The notes: a model not told the origin generated them from the sequence alone. Positions 44,417 through 53,490 are shown, counted from the stretch's first letter. The stretch: 64,000 nt of DNA from Thermohalobaculum sp964576075 (GCA_964576075.1 CAZNTX010000008.1:5640-69639), one strand, 5' to 3'. Made by a program: numbers and translations.

Positions 44417-45400
44417 TCAGTCGTAGACGATTCGCGTGGCAATACCCGGGGCATCCGGGGCCAGCAAGGCGGCAATCCGCTCCGGCAACTCCGAGAACCG
44501 CGCCTCGCCGGTGATCAGGCAGTCGAATCGCGGGTCCGCCAGCGCCGCGAGGGCGGTCGCGAGGCGCTCGCGATGGGTGACGGCGGCGCGGCGGGGGGCG
44601 GCGACATGCCCCACCTGCGAGGAGAGGATGGCGAGGCGCTGGGAGTGGAACGCGCCGCCGAGGCGCAGCTCGACCGGGCGGTCGCCATACCAGGAGAGCT
44701 CGATCACCCGGCCCTCGAAGGCGAGCGCATCGAGGCAGGCTTGCAGCCCGGCCGCGCTCGCCGTGGTGTGGAAGGCGGCAACGTAGCCGGGGGGGAGATC
44801 CGTCGGATCGCGGAACGTCACGTTTAATTCACCGGACAGGGCCGCCCGCTCCGCTACAACATCGGCCAGATCCACCGCGTGATCCGCCCGGCGCGCGAGC
44901 AGCCCGGCGAGGAGGCCCCCGAGGAGGCCGGCGCCCATGACGAGCACCCGAGAGCCCGGCGCGAGCGCCGCGTCCCAGATCGCGTTGAGCGCGGTCTCGG
45001 CATTCGCGGCGAGCACCGCCCGCTCCGGCGGCACTCCGTCCGGCAGCGGCAAGAGCGCCTCGGCGGGGAGGCGGAAGCGCGCCTGATGGGGATGGAGCGC
45101 GAAGACGGAGCGCCCGAGCAGCGCCTCGGGCCCTGCGGTCACGCGGCCGACGGTTGCGTATCCGTATTTGACGGGGAAGGGAAACGCCCCTTCTTGGTGC
45201 GGCGCCCACATGCGGGCATGTTCGCTCTCCGGCACGCGGCCCTCGAAGACGAGTCGCTCGGTACCGCGGGAGAGCGCGCCATGGGTGGCCGCCACCTCGG
45301 CCCAGCCCGGGGCGAGGAGCGGCAGCGGCGTTTCGCGCAGCTCGGCCCGGCCGGGCGCGACATACCAGAGGGCGGGGCTCGTCTCGGGCGTCTCGGGCAT
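44417..45400 (-). CDS. MDR-superfamily dehydrogenase without zinc-ligand cysteines
   Basis: 327 aa. GroES-like first half with HGALSRGTERLVFEGRVPESEHARM, then a Rossmann fold (VLVMGAGLLGGLLAGLLARR). The SRGTE...FEGRVPxSE wording resembles BchC and the unnamed 'zinc-binding alcohol dehydrogenase' group, yet the usual catalytic Cys and the four structural cysteines are absent, so zinc-dependent alcohol oxidation is uncertain. Opens the four-gene operon, 17 bp before the pterin-synthase-like gene, and is divergent from opgH. Confidence 0.8.
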   Translation of the reverse strand: MPETPETSPALWYVAPGRAELRETPLPLLAPGWAEVAATHGALSRGTERLVFEGRVPESEHARMWAPHQEGAFPFPVKYGYATVGRVTAGPEALLGRSVFALHPHQARFRLPAEALLPLPDGVPPERAVLAANAETALNAIWDAALAPGSRVLVMGAGLLGGLLAGLLARRADHAVDLADVVAERAALSGELNVTFRDPTDLPPGYVAAFHTTASAAGLQACLDALAFEGRVIELSWYGDRPVELRLGGAFHSQRLAILSSQVGHVAAPRRAAVTHRERLATALAALADPRFDCLITGEARFSELPERIAALLAPDAPGIATRIVYD

Positions 45401-45495
45401 CGGGGCTTCTCCGGGCCGGGGCGATCGCGGCGAGGGTGCTATAGGGCGGAGCCGGCCGCCCGGTCCAGATCCCGGCAGAGAGAAGAGAGGATGCC

Positions 45496-47337
45496 ATGAG
45501 CCTCGAGACCACCCTCGGCGGCGGCGCGCCGATCCCGTTCGACCAGCGCGTGAAGCGCCGGCGGGAGGACCCGACCGCGACGCCCGCGGGCCTGCAGGAC
45601 AAGCGCCGCCTCGCCGCGCGCCGCGCTGTCGTGCTCGGCCTCAACCTCGCGACGATGGCAGTCCTGACCTGGGGGATCTGGTCGGTCTTCGCGCCGGGCG
45701 GCTTGTCTGTGGCGGACTGGGCGATCCTCGCGGCCTTCCTCGTCGGCGCGCCCTGGACGGTGATGGGGATGTGGAATGCGCTCCTCGGGCTCTGGCTCCT
45801 GCATGGCCGGCGCGACGGGCTCGCCGCCGTCGCCCCCCATCTCGCGGGGGAGCGCAGCGCCGGGCCGATCCGCTCGCGCGTCGCCGTGGTGATGTGCCTC
45901 AGGAACGAGCCGCCGATGCGCTCCTTCGAGCGGCTGATCGCGATGCGCGAGAGCCTCGACGACACCGGGCAGGGCGAGCGCTTCGACCTCCACATCCTTT
46001 CCGACACCTCGGATCCCGAGATCGCCGCCGAGGAGGACCGGCTCTTCGCCGCCCTCCGCCCGGCCCTCGGGGGGGCGCGGGCGCACTACCGCCGCCGCGC
46101 GGTCAACACCGGCTACAAGGCGGGCAATCTGCGCGAATTCGTCGGCCGGGCGGGGGCGGACTACGACCTCTTCGTCCCCCTCGACAGCGACAGCCTGATG
46201 GGCGGCGACGCGATCCTCGACATGGTCCGCACCATGGAGGCGCATCCGCGAATCGGGATCCTGCAGAGCCTCGTGATCGGCAGCCCCGCCAAATCCGCCT
46301 TCGCCCGGATCTTCCAGTTCGGGATGCGCCACGGGATGCGCAGCTTCACCATGGGGGCGGCCTGGTGGCAGGGCGATTGCGGGCCCTATTGGGGGCACAA
46401 CGCGGCGATCCGGATGGACGCCTTCCGCAAGCACTGCCGCCTGCCGGTGCTGCCCGGCGACGGGCCGCTCGGCGGGCACATCCTCTCCCACGATCAGGTG
46501 GAGGCCGCGCTGATGCGCCGGGCGGGCTACGAGGTCCGCGTGATCCCGGTCGAGGGCGCCTCCTGGGAGGATAACCCGCCGACCCTCGCGGACTTCACCA
46601 AGCGCGATCTGCGCTGGTGCCAGGGCAACATGCAGTATCTGCGCCTCCTCGGGCTCAAGGGGCTGCGCGCGACCTCCCGCTTCCAGATCTTCGCCGCGAT
46701 CGCGATGTATTTCGCGGGGCCGGCCTGGATGGCGATGACCGTGGCCGCGACCTCCAAGGTGTTTGCGGGGGACACGGGCGTCGACGCGGCGATGGGCATC
46801 GCCATGTTCTTCGTCATGATCTCGGTCAGCCTGGTGCCGAAGCTCGCGGGCCTCGCCGACATCGCGCTCCGGCGCGGGGGGGCGGCGGCCTATGGCGGGC
46901 GGGGGCGCTTCGCCGCCGGCGCGCTGACGGAGATCGTCTTCTCCATGCTGACGGCGCCGGTGATCGCGCTCCGGGTGACGATCTTCCTCGTCGGGCTGAT
47001 GTTCGGGCGGCGGGTGACCTGGGGCGGGCAGAACCGCGACGCCTATGCGCTCTCCTGGGGCGAGGCGGCGCGCGGGCTGTGGCCGCAGACGGCGTTCGGC
47101 CTCGCCATCGCCGGGCTGATCCTCGCGACGGTGGGAGCGGGGACGCTGGTCTGGGCGGCGCCGATGGTGGCCGGGCTCGCGCTCTCGATCCCGCTGGCGG
47201 TGGCGACGGCCGATCCGCGGGTCGGGCGCTGGGCCGAGCGGGTCGGGCTCTGCGCCGTGCCGGAGGAGGTGGCGGGGCACCCGATGCTCGCCCGCCTCGG
47301 CCGCCCGCCCGCCGACCCCCCGGCCCGGGCCGCCTGA
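45496..47337 (+). CDS. opgH: Glucans biosynthesis glucosyltransferase (OpgH/MdoH)
   Basis: 613 aa. Two N-terminal helices (about 35-90) precede a GT2 domain with the DxD motif (PLDSDSLMGG), GDCGPYWGHNAAIRMDAF, the catalytic-base region EDNPPTL and RDLRWCQGN (R-x-x-R-W type). Several C-terminal helices complete the polytopic plan. It makes the beta-glucan backbone of osmoregulated periplasmic glucans. The partner opgG is not in this window, and the sequence ends just before a scaffold gap. Confidence 0.93.
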   Translation: MSLETTLGGGAPIPFDQRVKRRREDPTATPAGLQDKRRLAARRAVVLGLNLATMAVLTWGIWSVFAPGGLSVADWAILAAFLVGAPWTVMGMWNALLGLWLLHGRRDGLAAVAPHLAGERSAGPIRSRVAVVMCLRNEPPMRSFERLIAMRESLDDTGQGERFDLHILSDTSDPEIAAEEDRLFAALRPALGGARAHYRRRAVNTGYKAGNLREFVGRAGADYDLFVPLDSDSLMGGDAILDMVRTMEAHPRIGILQSLVIGSPAKSAFARIFQFGMRHGMRSFTMGAAWWQGDCGPYWGHNAAIRMDAFRKHCRLPVLPGDGPLGGHILSHDQVEAALMRRAGYEVRVIPVEGASWEDNPPTLADFTKRDLRWCQGNMQYLRLLGLKGLRATSRFQIFAAIAMYFAGPAWMAMTVAATSKVFAGDTGVDAAMGIAMFFVMISVSLVPKLAGLADIALRRGGAAAYGGRGRFAAGALTEIVFSMLTAPVIALRVTIFLVGLMFGRRVTWGGQNRDAYALSWGEAARGLWPQTAFGLAIAGLILATVGAGTLVWAAPMVAGLALSIPLAVATADPRVGRWAERVGLCAVPEEVAGHPMLARLGRPPADPPARAA

Positions 47338-47352
47338 GCCCTCGCGTTCGGC

Positions 47353-47452
47353 NNNNNNNNNNNNNNNNNNNNNNNNNNNNNNNNNNNNNNNNNNNNNNNN
47401 NNNNNNNNNNNNNNNNNNNNNNNNNNNNNNNNNNNNNNNNNNNNNNNNNNNN
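47353..47452. other. Scaffold gap (100 Ns)
   Basis: Exactly 100 unknown bases, the conventional placeholder for a gap of undetermined size. It falls 15 bp after the opgH stop, where other genes here carry GC-rich hairpins, so a hard-to-sequence structure is a plausible cause. The promoter region of the downstream dgc operon is partly missing. Confidence 0.99.
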
Positions 47453-47544
47453 CGCTCCGCACGCGGTGCCGCTTGGCAGGGCGGGTTTCCGGTGGCTATG
47501 GTCGCGGGGTCCGCCCCCAGACGGCCCGATCACGGAGCGCGCCC

Positions 47545-48540
47545 ATGTCCCTCGCCCATCCTTACGTCCTCTTCCTCGGCGATGCGCCGGACCCGCTGTC
47601 CGCCAAGGTCGCGCAGGGTATCAAGGACTGGCGCCCGGAGGCGAGCGTCGGCCAGATCCGCCTGCCCGGCTGTCAGGCCGATATGGGCCTGCCGGATATG
47701 AGCGTCGCCGAGGCCGCGGCCGCCGGGGCCAAGACCCTCGTCATCGGGGTGGCGAACCGCGGCGGCATGATCTCCGAGAGCTGGATCTCGGTCCTCGTCG
47801 AGGCGCTCGAGGCGGGGATGGACCTCGCCGCCGGGCTGCACACGCTCCTGCGCGACCAGGCCCGGCTCGTCGAGGCGGCGCGGCGCACCGGCCGCGTGCT
47901 CCACGACGTGCGCCTGCCCGAGCGGTCCTATCCCATCGGCGACGGCAAGAGGCGCGCCGGCAAGCGGATGCTCGCCGTCGGGACCGATTGTTCCTGCGGG
48001 AAGATGTATACCGCCCTCGCCGTCGAGCGGGCGATGCACGAGGCCGGCCGCAAGGCCACCTTCCGCGCCACCGGGCAGACCGGCATCCTGATCACCGGCG
48101 AGGGCGTGCCGCTCGACGCGGTGGTGGCCGATTTCATGGCCGGCGCGATCGAGGTGCTGACGCCGGACAACGCGGACGACCACTGGGATCTGATCGAGGG
48201 GCAGGGCTCGCTCTTCCACCCCTCCTTCTCGGGCGTGACCATGGCGCTCGTCCATGGCGGGCAGCCCGACGCGCTGATCCTCTGCCACGAGCCGACGCGG
48301 ACCCATATGCGCGGCCTGCCGCATTTCGACGTGCCGAGCCCGGACGACCTCGCGCCGCTCGCGCTGCAACTCGCCCGGCGCGTCAACCCCGACTGCCGGG
48401 TCGTCGGCGTCTCGGTCAACACCGCCGCGATGGGGGAGGACGAGGCGATGGCCTATCTCGAGACGACCGAGGCGCGGATGGGGCTGCCGACGGTCGATCC
48501 CTTCCGGCAGGGGGCGGCGCGGCTCGCGGCGGCGCTGTGA
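47545..48540 (+). CDS. dgcN: DUF1611 P-loop protein, DgcN-type N-acyltransferase
   Basis: 331 aa from the ATG at 47545. P-loop GTDCSCGK at 146-153; GVANRGGMISESW and HGGQPDALILCHEPTR are further family blocks. DUF1611 proteins paired with an epimerase have been described as DgcN, which acylates D-glutamate so that DgcA can racemise it. The immediate GTGA overlap with a dipeptide-epimerase-type gene and the D-amino-acid aminotransferase after it support that reading. Confidence 0.85.
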   Translation: MSLAHPYVLFLGDAPDPLSAKVAQGIKDWRPEASVGQIRLPGCQADMGLPDMSVAEAAAAGAKTLVIGVANRGGMISESWISVLVEALEAGMDLAAGLHTLLRDQARLVEAARRTGRVLHDVRLPERSYPIGDGKRRAGKRMLAVGTDCSCGKMYTALAVERAMHEAGRKATFRATGQTGILITGEGVPLDAVVADFMAGAIEVLTPDNADDHWDLIEGQGSLFHPSFSGVTMALVHGGQPDALILCHEPTRTHMRGLPHFDVPSPDDLAPLALQLARRVNPDCRVVGVSVNTAAMGEDEAMAYLETTEARMGLPTVDPFRQGAARLAAAL

Positions 48541-49523
48541 GCCTCGCGCTCGAGGTCCTGACGCCGGTCTTCAAGCTCGCCGGCGCCTTCCGCATCTCCC
48601 GCGGCGCGCGGACCGAGGCGCGGGTCGTCGAGGTCCGCCTCTCGGCGGGCGGCGCGACCGGGCGGGGCGAATGCGTACCCTATGCGCGCTACGGCGAGAG
48701 CGTGGAGAGCGTGGTGGCCGAGATCGAGGGGCTGCGCGGCGCGCTCGAGGGCGGGCTCGACCGCGCGGGCCTGCAATCGGCGCTCCCTGCGGGCGCCGCG
48801 CGCAATGCGCTCGACTGCGCCTTCTGGGATCTGGAGGCCAAGCGCGCGGGGCGCCCGGCCTGGGCGCTCGCGGGGCTGCCGGAGCCGGGCCCGGAGATCA
48901 CCGCCTACACCCTCTCCCTCGACGATCCGGACAAGATGGAAGCGGCGGCTGGCGCCAACGCCCATCGCCCGCTCCTCAAGATCAAGCTCGGGGGCGGCGC
49001 GGAGGACGTCGCCCGCCTGCGCGCCGTGCGCCGCGGCGCGCCGGAGGCCCGGCTGATCCTCGACGCCAACGAGGGCTGGGACGCGGGCGCCTATGACGGG
49101 CTCGTCGCGGTGCTCGCGGAGACCGGCGTCGAGATGGTGGAGCAGCCCTTCCCCGCGGGCGAGGACGCGGCGCTCGCCGATCTGCCCCGCCCGGTCCCGG
49201 TCTGCGCCGACGAGAGCTGCCACGACCGGGCGACGCTGCCCGCGCTCCGCGGCAAATACGACCGGGTGAACATCAAGCTCGACAAGACCGGCGGGCTCAC
49301 CGAAGCGCTCGCCTTGAAGCGCGAGGCCGAGGCGATGGGCTTCTCGATCATGGTCGGCTGCATGATCGGCTCCTCCCTCGCCATGGCGCCGGCGGTGCTG
49401 GTGGCGCAGGGGGCGGCGGTCACCGATCTCGACGGGCCGCTCCTCCTGGCCGAGGACCGCATGCCGGCTATGGTCTATGATGCGCGCGGCGTCCATCCGG
49501 CGCCGCCGGAGCTTTGGGGCTGA
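48537..49523 (+). CDS. dgcA: Enolase-superfamily epimerase, DgcA-type N-acyl-D-glutamate racemase
   Basis: 328 aa from a GTG overlapping the upstream stop. Catalytic plan of muconate-lactonising/dipeptide epimerases: K148-x-K150 (LLKIKL), metal ligands D176 (LDANEGW), E202 (VEQPF) and D225 (ADES), and a second acid/base Lys at K247 (NIKLDK). The usual annotation is L-Ala-D/L-Glu epimerase; the dgcN neighbour favours N-acylglutamate racemisation. Confidence 0.86.
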   Translation: MSLALEVLTPVFKLAGAFRISRGARTEARVVEVRLSAGGATGRGECVPYARYGESVESVVAEIEGLRGALEGGLDRAGLQSALPAGAARNALDCAFWDLEAKRAGRPAWALAGLPEPGPEITAYTLSLDDPDKMEAAAGANAHRPLLKIKLGGGAEDVARLRAVRRGAPEARLILDANEGWDAGAYDGLVAVLAETGVEMVEQPFPAGEDAALADLPRPVPVCADESCHDRATLPALRGKYDRVNIKLDKTGGLTEALALKREAEAMGFSIMVGCMIGSSLAMAPAVLVAQGAAVTDLDGPLLLAEDRMPAMVYDARGVHPAPPELWG

Positions 49524-49533
49524 AGGAGGCGCC

Positions 49534-50388
49534 ATGTCGCGCATCGTCTATGTCAACGGCGAGTATCTGCCGGAGGAGGCGGCGAAGATTTCGGTCTTCG
49601 ACCGCGGCTTTCTGATGGCGGATGCGGTCTACGAGGTCACCTCCGTGATGGAGGGCCGGCTTTGCGACTACGAGGGGCACCGCGCGCGCCTGCATCGCTC
49701 GCTCTCCGAGCTCAAGATGGCCCCCCCGGTCTCCGACGCGGCGCTCCTCGAGATCCACCGCGAGCTCGTGCGGCGCAACGCGCTCGAGGAGGGGGTGATC
49801 TATCTCCAGGTGACCCGCGGCGCGGCGGATCGCGATTTCGTCTGGCCGGAGGCGGCCGAGCCCGGGCTCGTGCTCTTCACCCAGGCCAAGACGCTTGAGC
49901 ACGCCCCGGCCGCCGAGCGCGGCTTTCGCGTGCGCTCGGTCCCGGATCTGCGCTGGGGCCGGCGCGACATCAAGACGACCCAGCTCCTCTATCCGAGCCT
50001 CGCCAAGATGGCCGCGCGGGAGGCGGGGGCGGACGATGCCTGGATGGTCGAGGACGGGCATGTGACGGAGGGCAGCTCGAACAACGCCTATATCGTGACC
50101 CGAGAGGGCACGATCGTCACCCGCCAGCTCTCCTCGGAGATCCTGCACGGGATCACGCGGGCCGCGGTGCTCGAACTCGCCCGGGAGGCGCAGCTCAAGA
50201 TCGAAGAGCGGCCCTTCACCATCGCGGAGGCGCAGGAGGCGGCGGAGGCTTTCGTCACCGCCGCCTCGGTCTTCGTCATGCCGGTGGTGGAGATCGACGG
50301 CGTGGCGGTGGGCGAGGGCGTGCCCGGGCCCGTCACCCGGCGGCTTCGCGAAATCTACGTCGCCGCGGCGAAGGCCGGCAGCATCTGA
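49534..50388 (+). CDS. dat: D-amino-acid aminotransferase (class IV PLP enzyme)
   Basis: 284 aa after GAAGGAGGCGCC. The PLP lysine is K147 (RRDIKTTQLLYP), the cofactor-binding Glu is in HVTEGSSNNAYIV, and the N-terminal VFDRGFLMADAVYEV is typical of D-alanine aminotransferase. Moves amino groups between D-amino acids and 2-oxoacids. Ten bases after dgcA, it probably funnels other D-amino acids into D-glutamate for the dgc pair. Confidence 0.88.
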   Translation: MSRIVYVNGEYLPEEAAKISVFDRGFLMADAVYEVTSVMEGRLCDYEGHRARLHRSLSELKMAPPVSDAALLEIHRELVRRNALEEGVIYLQVTRGAADRDFVWPEAAEPGLVLFTQAKTLEHAPAAERGFRVRSVPDLRWGRRDIKTTQLLYPSLAKMAAREAGADDAWMVEDGHVTEGSSNNAYIVTREGTIVTRQLSSEILHGITRAAVLELAREAQLKIEERPFTIAEAQEAAEAFVTAASVFVMPVVEIDGVAVGEGVPGPVTRRLREIYVAAAKAGSI

Positions 50389-50429
50389 GCCCGGCGCGCC
50401 GCACGCCCCCCCTTCGGACGGCGCCGGGC
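50389..50429 (+). terminator. Hairpin directly after dat
   Basis: Nine-bp perfect arms GCCCGGCGC/GCGCCGGGC begin at the base after the dat stop, with a 23-nt loop. No T-run follows, so an intrinsic terminator is only possible. Confidence 0.35.
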
Positions 50430-50561
50430 AGAGGGACCCGGACCGGCATCGCCTGCACGCTCCGGCTCCCCGCTCGCCCCGGCGCCCCCTCGCCGCCGCG
50501 CGGGATCCGGCCGAGGATTCTCGCGGACCTCGCGCATGGGCGGCGCGCCGCAGCCATAGGG

Positions 50562-52232
50562 TCAGGCGCCGATCGCCATCGGCGGGGCGGCCGGCTCGGG
50601 GGCCGCCAGGAAGGCGCGGTCCTGGGCCGCTTCGGCGTCCTCGCCGGCCGAGAGGCGGAAGCTCGCGACCAGCTGGCGCATGTCCTCGGAGCGCTCTGCG
50701 AGCCCCTCCGTCGTGCGGGCGGCCTCTTCGGCGCTCGGGGCGTTGACGCTGATGATCCGGTCGAGATCGCGGATCGCCTGGTTGATCTGCTCGGCGCCCA
50801 CATTCTGCTCGCGGGTCGCGGCGGAGATCTCCTGCACGAGATCGGCGGTGCGCTGGATGTTGGGCACCAGGGCGGCGAGCCAGCGGCCCGCCTCGCTCGA
50901 GACCTCCACCGTCTGCCCGGAGAGCTGGCTGATCTCGGTGGCCGCGGACTGGCTGCGCTCGGCGAGCTTGCGCACCTCGGAGGCGACGACCGCGAAGCCC
51001 TTGCCGTGTTCGCCGGCCCGGGCGGCCTCCACCGCGGCGTTGAGGGCGAGCAGGTCGGTCTGCCGGGCGATCTCCTGGATGATGGTCACCTTCTCCGCGA
51101 TCGTCTTCATCACGGAGACGGCGTTGTCCACCGCCTCGCCGGATTTCTGCGCGTCGGAGGCGGATTGGGTGGCGATCTTCTCGGTCTGCGCGGCGTTGTC
51201 GGCCGATTGGCGGATGGTGGCCGTCATCTCCTCCACCGCCGCGGAGGCCTGTTGCGCCGAGGCGGCCTGGCGCGAGGCGCCCTCGCTGATCGAGCTCGCG
51301 GCGGTGCTGAGTTCCTGAGTCGTCGCGGCGAGGCCCTCGGCGTGCTCGGCGGCGCGGCGCAGCTTGGCGTCGAGCGCCGCGGCCATGCGGGCGAGCACCG
51401 CGCTCAGCCGGTCGGCCTCGGAGCTCGGCTCGGGGCGGACGGTCAGATCGCCCTCTGCGATGCGCGCGGCGGCGGCGGAGGTCTCGCGGATGGTGCTGGC
51501 GTTCTGGGCGATGGCACGGCGGGCGTCGCCGATCTCGTCCGCGGCGTCGGCACCCGGCAGGTCCACCGTCTCGCCGGCGAGCGCCGCTTCGGAGGCCGCG
51601 CGCAGCCGGGCGAGCGGGCGGAAGATTCGCGCCCGCAGATAGAGCGCGAGGGCGACGAGGAGGACGACGCCGCAGCCGCTCGCCAGCGCCGCCTGCTCGA
51701 GGCCGGCGGCCCAGCCTTCCGCCTCGGCCTTCTCGGTCGCCACCTCGATCGCCACCGCGCCCACCACCTGGGCCGAGGGCCCGAAGGTCACCGGCGCGAC
51801 GAAGACCCGGTTCGCCGCATCGGCCGCGGGCGCCCCGCTCTCGAGGCTCGCCGCGAGGGTCGCCGTCACGGTCTCGGGCAGCGGGTCGGAGGTCTCGGGG
51901 ATGGTGCGCTCGAGAAGCGGCGCGCCCGCGGCGTCGGTCACGAGGATGCGCCGGATCGTCCCCTCCCCCTCGGCGAGGATCCCGTCCGCGATGGCCTCCA
52001 CCGGCTCGAGCTTGCCGAAGCGCACCGCGCCGCCGGCATTGCCCGCGAAGAGCCCCGTCGCCACCTTGGCTTTCTCCGCATGGGCCCTCTCGACCGCGGA
52101 TTGTGTCGCCCAGACACCTGCGGCGACGCCGATCGCGGCCGCGAGCGCGAAACTCGCGACCACGGCGGCGAAGATACGCGGCGCGAGGCCGAAGCGGCGC
52201 GGCGCGCGGCCGGCCAAGGGATACTCGGACAT
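50562..52232 (-). CDS. Methyl-accepting chemotaxis protein
   Basis: 556 aa. Helix 1 (about 20-43), a periplasmic sensor (about 45-175), helix 2 (about 180-203), HAMP (about 205-260), then the signalling hairpin with the highly conserved tip QEIARQTDLLALNAAVEAARAGEHGKGFAVVA. Relays ligand binding to CheA. It lacks an obvious C-terminal NWETF-type CheR tether. The gene starts 24 bp after the stop of the periplasmic PDC protein, suggesting a two-gene transcript. Confidence 0.94.
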   Translation of the reverse strand: MSEYPLAGRAPRRFGLAPRIFAAVVASFALAAAIGVAAGVWATQSAVERAHAEKAKVATGLFAGNAGGAVRFGKLEPVEAIADGILAEGEGTIRRILVTDAAGAPLLERTIPETSDPLPETVTATLAASLESGAPAADAANRVFVAPVTFGPSAQVVGAVAIEVATEKAEAEGWAAGLEQAALASGCGVVLLVALALYLRARIFRPLARLRAASEAALAGETVDLPGADAADEIGDARRAIAQNASTIRETSAAAARIAEGDLTVRPEPSSEADRLSAVLARMAAALDAKLRRAAEHAEGLAATTQELSTAASSISEGASRQAASAQQASAAVEEMTATIRQSADNAAQTEKIATQSASDAQKSGEAVDNAVSVMKTIAEKVTIIQEIARQTDLLALNAAVEAARAGEHGKGFAVVASEVRKLAERSQSAATEISQLSGQTVEVSSEAGRWLAALVPNIQRTADLVQEISAATREQNVGAEQINQAIRDLDRIISVNAPSAEEAARTTEGLAERSEDMRQLVASFRLSAGEDAEAAQDRAFLAAPEPAAPPMAIGA

Positions 52233-52256
52233 CGGGGACTCCTCGCTGGCCGGGGG

Positions 52257-52823
52257 TTACTGGAGCAGCTCGATATTGACGCCGAAGGTCGCCGCGCCGA
52301 TCGGGGTGCCGTTCTCGGGGTCGAGGATCGCGACGGAGACCTGGCTCTGGAAGGCCTGGGTCGATTCGTCGAGCTCGATCTCGCCGATGTGATGCGCGCC
52401 GGTCGGGTAGGTCTCCTGCCACTTCGCCTCGTCGCCCTGCCAGTAGTCCGAGGTGACGCCCGAGGCGGCGACGTTGAGGCCGACGGCGTCCATCACGAAG
52501 ATCTCGGTGAAGAGCCCGCCCGACTCGGCGGCGGCGGCGCGCAGACGCTCGGCCGCGGGGCCGGTCAGCACGCGGTCGATCATCGGCGTCTCCGCGCCGC
52601 CGATCTCGGCGCGCCAACGGGTGTCGCGCTCCAGGATATCGGCCTCGGAGAGCCCTGCGGTCTCCGCGTTCTGCGCGCGGATCGCGTCGATCAGCACCGG
52701 GTCGGACACCACGCCGCGGATCTCGCTGTCCACGAGAGCTTCCAGCATCGGCGTGAATTCGTTGGCATGGGCCTGCGGCGCCAGGAGGGCGGCGGAGGCG
52801 AGGAGGGCGGCCTTCAGTCTCAT
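52257..52823 (-). CDS. Stand-alone periplasmic PDC-type sensor protein
   Basis: 188 aa from the ATG at 52823, with signal peptide MRLKAALLASAALLAPQAHA. The remainder is a single PDC/Cache-like domain: EIFVMDAVGLNVAASGVTSDYWQGDEAKW, then HIGEIELDESTQAFQSQVSVAILD and IGAATFGVNIEL. There is no membrane helix or signalling domain. As the first gene in front of a chemoreceptor it may be a soluble ligand-binding accessory. Its domain is a clear paralogue of the C-terminal half of the protein at 53550-54677. Confidence 0.85.
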   Translation of the reverse strand: MRLKAALLASAALLAPQAHANEFTPMLEALVDSEIRGVVSDPVLIDAIRAQNAETAGLSEADILERDTRWRAEIGGAETPMIDRVLTGPAAERLRAAAAESGGLFTEIFVMDAVGLNVAASGVTSDYWQGDEAKWQETYPTGAHHIGEIELDESTQAFQSQVSVAILDPENGTPIGAATFGVNIELLQ

Positions 52824-52947
52824 CGGTCTCTCCATGGGCTGCGGCCGGGGCCCCGGCCGTGTCTCGCGCCCCCGTCCTAGACCGATCGCCCTTGCCGTCC
52901 GGTTAAGCCTCCCCACCTTGAGAGCGGGAGAGGAACGGGAGAGAGCC

Positions 52948-53490
52948 TTGACCCGGATCATCCGCCTCGCGGCAGCCCTCGCCGCCCTCGCCGCCGGGAT
53001 CGCCTCGGCCGCCGGCATCGGCCTCGCCCAGCGAAGCCCGGAGAGTTTCCGCTATGTCGAGGGGCTCGACCCCGGGGGCGACGGTTTCGCCCCGCTCCGC
53101 GCCGGGCCCCGCCCGGGGGCGCCGGCGGTCGCGCTCCTGCCCGAGGGGATGCCGCTCGCGCTCGACCGGCGCGAGGGGGGCTGGGCGCGCGTCGTCCTCC
53201 CCCTCGGCCTCGCGGGATGGATCGAGGCGCGCCTCCTCGGCTGCTGCGTGGACAGCCCGGCGCATCCGGGGCCGGTGCTCGTGCCGGAGGACTGCGGCGA
53301 TCTCTGGCTGAAGCGCAACGCGATCTGGGACCGCCGGGGCTACTGCTTCGCCACCGGGCGCGGCCGCGCGACCTTCGACAATTCCGACTGCAGCCGCAGC
53401 CTCGAAGAGGCCCGCGCCGCCATGACCGACGACGAGCGCCGCGCCGTCGCCCGCTTCGTCCGACTCGAAGAGGCGCTCGGCTGCCGCTGA
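52948..53490 (+). CDS. Exported protein with SH3-like and YARHG domains
   Basis: 180 aa from a TTG preceded by GGGAGAG. Signal-type start LTRIIRLAAALAALAAGIASA. Residues about 35-100 look like an SH3b module (PLRAGPRPGAPAVALLPEGMPL, GWARVVLPLGLAGWIEARLL). Residues about 108-178 are a YARHG domain: DLWLKRNAIWDRRGYCF, with paired cysteines, where the eponymous YARHG reads WDRRG. Such proteins are extracytoplasmic and thought to bind cell-wall components. Divergent from the PDC protein gene. Confidence 0.8.
   Translation: MTRIIRLAAALAALAAGIASAAGIGLAQRSPESFRYVEGLDPGGDGFAPLRAGPRPGAPAVALLPEGMPLALDRREGGWARVVLPLGLAGWIEARLLGCCVDSPAHPGPVLVPEDCGDLWLKRNAIWDRRGYCFATGRGRATFDNSDCSRSLEEARAAMTDDERRAVARFVRLEEALGCR

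Noticed and set aside
44417..45400. Assignment as a classical zinc alcohol dehydrogenase
   Set aside because: The catalytic and structural cysteines are missing, so only the superfamily is stated.
49468..52617. A frame of over 1000 codons on the minus strand across dat and the chemoreceptor
   Set aside because: Composition-driven; the recognisable chemoreceptor and aminotransferase motifs lie in other frames.
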